Below the pieces are notes generated by a model. That model was not told where the DNA came from. It saw only the letters and a program-made list of their open reading frames with translations, and made no database searches. A stretch of 28,074 nucleotides of DNA from JAHBNG01 sp039028975. GTDB lineage: Bacteria; Chloroflexota; Anaerolineae; Caldilineales; Caldilineaceae. Both the position numbers and the translations under genes were made by a program. Position 1 is the first letter of the stretch. Each line of letters starts with the position of its first letter. This document shows positions 24,901 to 28,074 of this stretch, one piece after another. The stretch lies in the NCBI GenBank assembly GCA_039028975.1, contig JBCCHB010000194.1, positions 1-28,074 on the forward strand, in the 5' to 3' direction.

Positions 24901-25663
24901 GGGATACCTTTGGGGACGGGAAAATATCGCTCAACTGCAGTGGCTACAAGGGCAATACAGTGAGGCATCTACTACATTAGAGCATGTCTTGAGTGGCTTT
25001 GAAAGAATGGGGGATAGCCAAGCCGTCACCGAGATTTTAACGCGCCAAGGCGAGATCTACGCGTTTAGGGGGGATCATCAACGCGCACAGAAACTGGCTC
25101 AATCGGTCCTTAGTAGAACGGACGAACTTCCCGAACCGACTGATTCTGTAGCCCGAGCGCGACGCACCTTGGGCTGGGTTGCACTATCTTCAGGTGAAAA
25201 TGAGGAAGCTGTCAGACAATTCCAACAAGCAGCTGATATCTATCGGGATATGAGGAATCAATGGGGGCGTGAATACCTCGCGTTTACGCTGGCTGGGCTG
25301 AGTTGCGCGCAATTTTCCATCGGAGAGCCTGAAGAAGCGCGTAAACATCTGCAAGAGGGCTTGGGGATTGTCCAAGCGATAGGTGCTTACATTCCGCTAA
25401 TGGTTTTGCTGCCCGTAGGTACGTTGATGTTGGTGCGCTTCAGTAAAATAGAAGAGGGCGCAGCCATGCACCGTACATCCCAAATGCATGGACTCACAGC
25501 CAAATCACCTCTCTTCAATCAACTACTTGATGGACACATTGCTGGCTCTACAGACTTTATGGTAGAAGTCAAGAGACTGGAATCGGGCAAAGCATCTGCC
25601 CAACCATTCGATCCGTGGGAGGTGGTGGACAGGCTCATTGAACAGATTTCAAATATCAATTAA
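21929..25663 (+). CDS. SARP/BTAD-STAND ATPase-TPR transcriptional regulator
   Basis: Large cytoplasmic regulator of 1244 residues. Residues 1-95 form an OmpR-like winged helix (LLGPFEALYN, FRTKKLQALLIYLVV, ALLWPDLP, NLRQILYQLRQ). About 100-245 is the BTAD domain (YRGDFLSDFYL, EEWATNRRAVFQQQALHALE). A polar linker leads to a STAND/NB-ARC-type ATPase: PFIGRQQEL, P-loop GPGGMGKT (342-349, Lys348), Walker B LLILDNFEH (Asp440), sensor VVTSRER (465-471) and the GMPLALELAASW motif. A winged-helix/arm region (MHELLRQYGVEKLA) follows, then TPR-like repeats from about 690 to 1200. The plan is that of AfsR-like regulators: ATP-dependent assembly with ligand or protein input through the TPRs. ATG 21929 has no Shine-Dalgarno and may be leaderless. 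Targets unknown; the 11-bp repeat array upstream may be an autoregulatory site. Confidence 0.92.
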   Translation: MSNLALSLLGPFEALYNRQAVGSFRTKKLQALLIYLVVESATVHQRDAIMALLWPDLPQPSAQVNLRQILYQLRQLIPTVEARTDLSPVPLLLSDRRTIQLNPSASVCLDVARFEKLLRYEPSLIQLAEAIPLYRGDFLSDFYLTDSESFEEWATNRRAVFQQQALHALEMLTEHHLSQGDYSKAEETLGRQLAIDNLRENAHRGMMHLLATSGRRDEAMAHYDRCRQIFDETFGTEPIAETILLNEQIRSENVAPIVSNFVTIRQNEIQVHQQLGPLSAPKESVPPAQYVDANTSFNRRESVQPLNNLPIQTTPFIGRQQELQELTQILSSNLTRLITITGPGGMGKTRLALAVGEQYLNQLIVQRNVDQRNVKSSTGYDGSASVAFVPLAQVDTPEQIIPAMAHATHFTTRSKEGENRELQQQLFNYLHEKEWLLILDNFEHLLSGATLFTELLQAAPKIKIVVTSRERLHLQGEYLFPVGGLTVPPWRLEQAKLKDSEEKLLIQYDAVTLFLDRVERAGYAAGQDGRDFDSVELAHVAHICQLVDGMPLALELAASWSDALPFHAIADEMAQCLGFLESKWQDVAPRHRSVRAAFDGTWKRLTSSEQSLFSRLSIFQGGFTRDSATHVAQADLRSLAKLVSKSLLTFNRQQERYQMHELLRQYGVEKLAQSSEVNHSVRYEHASYYCTRLKQWEIQLKEDWPPDFLATLEPDVDNIRVAWQWAVEQLQVDCLLKAVHGLCLFYDARSRYHEGLSACQLLRANYPLSGLTSSKTDSTLSEQVALGKIVVRATLWQACFTLQMGHRSECHTLLKTSEEFLNSGFFKNDDIHFERAYLLQFQGHLAVPDHRKALYQYEQSIINFRTLGDKMELARSLQMAGRMAIVLSKLSYAHELYSESLVLAQEIEHLLGITSALNQLGMIAREVGDNEDAGQRFAKSLTLAQEYGNPWGIAHCQEYIAWLAVYQGHFAEAQVRQEEANTIYKELGDLEGYLWGRENIAQLQWLQGQYSEASTTLEHVLSGFERMGDSQAVTEILTRQGEIYAFRGDHQRAQKLAQSVLSRTDELPEPTDSVARARRTLGWVALSSGENEEAVRQFQQAADIYRDMRNQWGREYLAFTLAGLSCAQFSIGEPEEARKHLQEGLGIVQAIGAYIPLMVLLPVGTLMLVRFSKIEEGAAMHRTSQMHGLTAKSPLFNQLLDGHIAGSTDFMVEVKRLESGKASAQPFDPWEVVDRLIEQISNIN

Positions 25664-25738
25664 ATCAATCAGATCACCTGAACAGGAACTGTGTCCAAAA
25701 GCTGGTGGCTGGTCAAAACATGACCCAACTAGATTTCA

Positions 25739-26710
25739 TCATTGCTTTTCTGTCAGCCGCTGCCCTCGTGCAAATGCATCAGAATAGGAGCCTGATGCGT
25801 TTCGCATCTCCTCTGACCAATCTCGCCACATATCGGCCTGTGGCGGATCCATGCGGGTCTGATCTAGATCAGTCTTTGAAAAATCGCCCAGAACAGCTTG
25901 GCGAATGATGCTTGAATGATTATGGCCTGCCATGTGGGCCGTGCGGTGATGCCAGAGAACCACATCGCCTGCTGAGCCGTAACAGTCAACAGGTTTCGTA
26001 TCTTCATTGATACGTTCGATCTCCGCAAGGTATTCAGGTGAATGAAGTAGCCCCTTATAGCTAGGCAAATGTTCATAGTAAGGAATGCGGGCTTGATCAT
26101 ACTGCATCCAGAAGGTGGGATAAAGCCGCTTGTGGGACTTGGGCCAGATCTTAAAGGCACCGCCATGAGGTGGTACATCATCTATCAAACCAACCATACC
26201 AAAGTGAAAGGGATGCCCATCGGTATGCAGATGATCTGGTCTTTGGGGACGATCTCCATAAGGCAGGGTACAATAGATGCCGCGGATGCCCTGCACATCA
26301 TGAGCCGGGTCCACAGGTCCATCAGGCCAAGCAAAGCCATGAGTACCCATAGGAATACCGTTCAATACTGGGCGGCGAAGGGTACCTTCCCCCAATAGTT
26401 GTTCAGCGATGGTTGTAAGCTTCTCAGAATAGACCAAGTTAATCATCAAGGGATCCGTGCCAATCTCACGCAGTTGCCAACGGAATCCCTGGCGCATATG
26501 CTGGGGATCTACCTGAGTATCTTTCTCCGAAAAAGGGCCGACGTGGCTTGCGGGATCATCTCGACGCAGGTCACTATCTGGTGGCAGGGAAGCCCAAAGC
26601 CGATCGCGAGATTGAGTGCATAGTTCGGTATTCAAGATATTGTGGAGAAGCAGGTAGCCATTGTCTTTAAAGAAGGATACTTGTTCGGCGGTTAAACGGT
26701 GAGAGTTCAT
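25739..26710 (-). CDS. phytanoyl-CoA dioxygenase (PhyH) family protein
   Basis: Second Fe(II)/2-oxoglutarate oxygenase of the window, 323 residues, only distantly like the one at 7424-8389. Iron ligands are His162 and Asp164 in DHLHTDGHPFH, and distal His259 in WHHRTAHMAGHN; Arg270 (SIIRQAVLGDF) should bind 2-oxoglutarate. The N-terminal LTAEQVSFFKDNGYLLLHNI is the usual PhyH opening. The central GGAFKIWPKSHKRLYPTF strand and loop is well kept. The ATG has AAAAGG with 7-nt spacing. It is convergent with the SARP regulator (75-nt gap; weak GGTCA/TGACC hairpin at 25711-25725). Substrate unknown. Confidence 0.9.
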   Translation of the reverse strand: MNSHRLTAEQVSFFKDNGYLLLHNILNTELCTQSRDRLWASLPPDSDLRRDDPASHVGPFSEKDTQVDPQHMRQGFRWQLREIGTDPLMINLVYSEKLTTIAEQLLGEGTLRRPVLNGIPMGTHGFAWPDGPVDPAHDVQGIRGIYCTLPYGDRPQRPDHLHTDGHPFHFGMVGLIDDVPPHGGAFKIWPKSHKRLYPTFWMQYDQARIPYYEHLPSYKGLLHSPEYLAEIERINEDTKPVDCYGSAGDVVLWHHRTAHMAGHNHSSIIRQAVLGDFSKTDLDQTRMDPPQADMWRDWSEEMRNASGSYSDAFARGQRLTEKQ

Positions 26711-27169
26711 GTTTGTGCCTTTTTCGAATGATAACTTGTACCGAAAATTTCGTGATCAGGTAACATATTCTTTGTCGGTCATCATACATCTACGTTAAGG
26801 CAGTTGTCAATCTAAAATAGCTACCATTGGCTGCATCAATTGACTATATCGGTAGTGTAATACGAGTAAGGCGAAGAATGGATAACAGCGTGTTTATTTG
26901 CTTTAATCCGTTAACTGTGATAAACCATAGTAGTAATCGTAATCCCCACCCAACGTAGTTCGCTACAATTTCTCGTTACAATTTTAGTTTCCGTTCTCGC
27001 TCTCAATGGCTCCCTATAAAGTGGCGGTCCCATCTGCCCTACGTTAGGTGGTCAGATGATATTGTCCTTCCTTTTCCAGATTCGACAGGAGCAATTGTAC
27101 AACAGTTGAGACGATATATTATATATTACTGGCAGCGACTCAAGCTGCTTTCTATAAGTTAACCTGATA
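26711..27169. other. divergent intergenic region of about 460 bp
   Basis: The region separates the PhyH gene (-) and the LivG-like gene (+). Short frames are present (for example 26 codons from ATG 26878), but none has convincing coding character. CATCTG/CAGATG arms flank CCTACGTTAGG near 27030-27057. An AT-rich box with overlapping TATATT hexamers lies at 27114-27127, preceded by TTGTAC at 27095, and could hold the promoter of the ABC ATPase gene. Confidence 0.45.
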
Positions 27170-27949
27170 GTGAAGAACCAATCAACCATTCTAAAAGCAG
27201 ACAATATCTCACTCAGCTTTGGCAGCAACAAGGCCATTGATGATGTAAGTTTCCAGGTCTGTAAAGGCGAAATTGTAGCCATCATTGGCCCCAATGGTGC
27301 TGGCAAAACGTCGATGCTCAACTGTATAAGCGGCTTCTACCGACCGCAGGAGGGCCAGATTCTCTACCAGGGAGAGCATGATCTAACCAAAACAGCGCCC
27401 CGCTTCATTGCCGGGCTGGGCATTGCGCGTACCTTCCAAAACCTTGCGCTATATACAGGCCTCAGCACTGTCGATAACCTGATGGCAGCCCGCCATATCC
27501 ACATGAAGCAGAGTATGCTGGATAGCTTGCTCTACTGGGGGAAAGCTCGGCGAGAAGAGATTGCCAACCGCGAGGTGGTTGAAGAGATCATAGACTTTTT
27601 AGAGATTAACCCGATTCGCAAATCCATTGTAGGAAGCCTCCCATATGGCCTGCGTAAGCGCATAGAACTTGGACGGGCGTTGGCTCTAGAACCAGATGTA
27701 CTACTCCTGGACGAACCAATGGCGGGCATGAACTCGGAGGAAAAGGAAGATATTGCTCGCTTTATTCTGGATATCCACGAGCGACGGGATGTTACGGTCG
27801 TATTGATTGAGCACGATATTAGTGCTGTCATGGATCTCTCTGACCGAGTCGTCGTGTTCGACTTTGGGGTTAAAATTGGGGATGGCACACCAGATGAGGT
27901 GAGTAACAATCCCGAAGTAATTCAGGCATATCTTGGAGAAGCACATTAA
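27170..27949 (+). CDS. livG: LivG-type ABC transporter ATPase (branched-chain amino acid family)
   Basis: Cytoplasmic ATP-hydrolysing subunit of a HAAT-type importer, 259 residues, about the usual length. Walker A is GPNGAGKTS (40-48, Lys46), the Q-loop ARTFQN has Gln90, and Walker B is VLLLDEPMAGMN. The H-loop is VVLIEHD. The signature is the degenerate SLPYGLRKRIELGRAL, as in LivG rather than LSGGQ. Family traits include the long segment after the Q-loop (NLMAARHIHM) and the C-terminal VIQAYLGEAH. The only plausible start is GTG 27170, without a clear Shine-Dalgarno. Membrane subunits, binding protein and LivF are not in the window. The stop is followed after 4 nt by a tandem repeat. Substrate is not necessarily an amino acid; urea or amide importers use the same ATPase type. 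Confidence 0.9.
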   Translation: MKNQSTILKADNISLSFGSNKAIDDVSFQVCKGEIVAIIGPNGAGKTSMLNCISGFYRPQEGQILYQGEHDLTKTAPRFIAGLGIARTFQNLALYTGLSTVDNLMAARHIHMKQSMLDSLLYWGKARREEIANREVVEEIIDFLEINPIRKSIVGSLPYGLRKRIELGRALALEPDVLLLDEPMAGMNSEEKEDIARFILDIHERRDVTVVLIEHDISAVMDLSDRVVVFDFGVKIGDGTPDEVSNNPEVIQAYLGEAH

Positions 27950-27953
27950 AGTG

Positions 27954-28074
27954 GGCAAGTAGGCAAGTAGGCAAGTAGGCAAGTAGGCAAGTAGGCAAGT
28001 AGGCAAGTAGGCAAGTAGGCAAGTAGGCAAGTAGGCAAGTAGGCAAGTAGGCAAGTAGGCAAGTAGGCAAGTAG
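27954..28074. repeat. 8-bp tandem repeat running off the window
   Basis: GGCAAGTA is repeated 15 times without a mismatch, plus one base, from 4 nt after the livG-like stop to the window end. Because 8 is not a multiple of 3, the + strand has TAG in every frame, while the - strand is open in all three frames and would encode a repeating PTCLLAYL octapeptide. No ribosome site supports translation. Confidence 0.97.

Noticed and set aside
27701..28070. Open - strand frames over the 8-bp repeat, encoding repeated PTCLLAYL
   Set aside because: They are open only because the repeat has no stop in that direction. They overlap the livG-like gene antisense and have no ribosome site.

Overview
The window looks like a chromosomal segment of a Chloroflexota bacterium (Caldilinea/Anaerolineae-like). 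This is inferred from protein style, not from a marker gene. The clues are a multi-GAF histidine kinase, an alanine/proline-rich solute-binding lipoprotein with an 'LAAC' lipobox, a giant SARP/BTAD-STAND regulator, two PhyH-family dioxygenases, and AT-rich or short-period repeats between genes. I see no rRNA, tRNA, CRISPR array, transposase or phage gene.

Left block (1-4952, + strand): a 5'-truncated kinase with five GAF domains, a tandem-receiver protein, and a receiver fused to what I read as an effector-associated domain (EAD1). EAD1 is a death-like adaptor of bacterial conflict systems. Two of the three receivers have Asn in place of the phospho-accepting Asp. This cassette is the most unusual system here: two-component signalling apparently wired to an EAD adaptor.

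Central metabolic block (5183-10160): after a convergent junction carrying a 50-bp direct repeat come, on the - strand, a malate dehydrogenase, a stand-alone RlmK-like 23S rRNA methyltransferase, and an MtnA-like isomerase whose stop overlaps the start of a PhyH dioxygenase. A two-helix membrane protein with a pilin-like tail lies on the + strand.

Polyol and signalling block (10291-21032, all - strand): a sorbitol/mannitol-type ABC importer (smoE, smoF, smoG homologues, no ATPase) is followed by a zinc polyol dehydrogenase. Next come a receiver-histidine kinase overlapping a NarL-type regulator, a second solute-binding lipoprotein with no permeases, and a membrane histidine kinase. A plausible reading is uptake and oxidation of a polyol, with a binding-protein/kinase pair sensing substrate.

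Right block (21033-28074): a 0.9-kb regulatory region holds a perfect 18-bp inverted repeat, a probable 54-codon gene and a phased 11-bp GTGA repeat array. It leads into the 1244-residue SARP-STAND-TPR regulator, which may be leaderless. A second PhyH gene is convergent to it. A LivG-type ABC ATPase is followed at once by an 8-bp tandem repeat that runs off the window.
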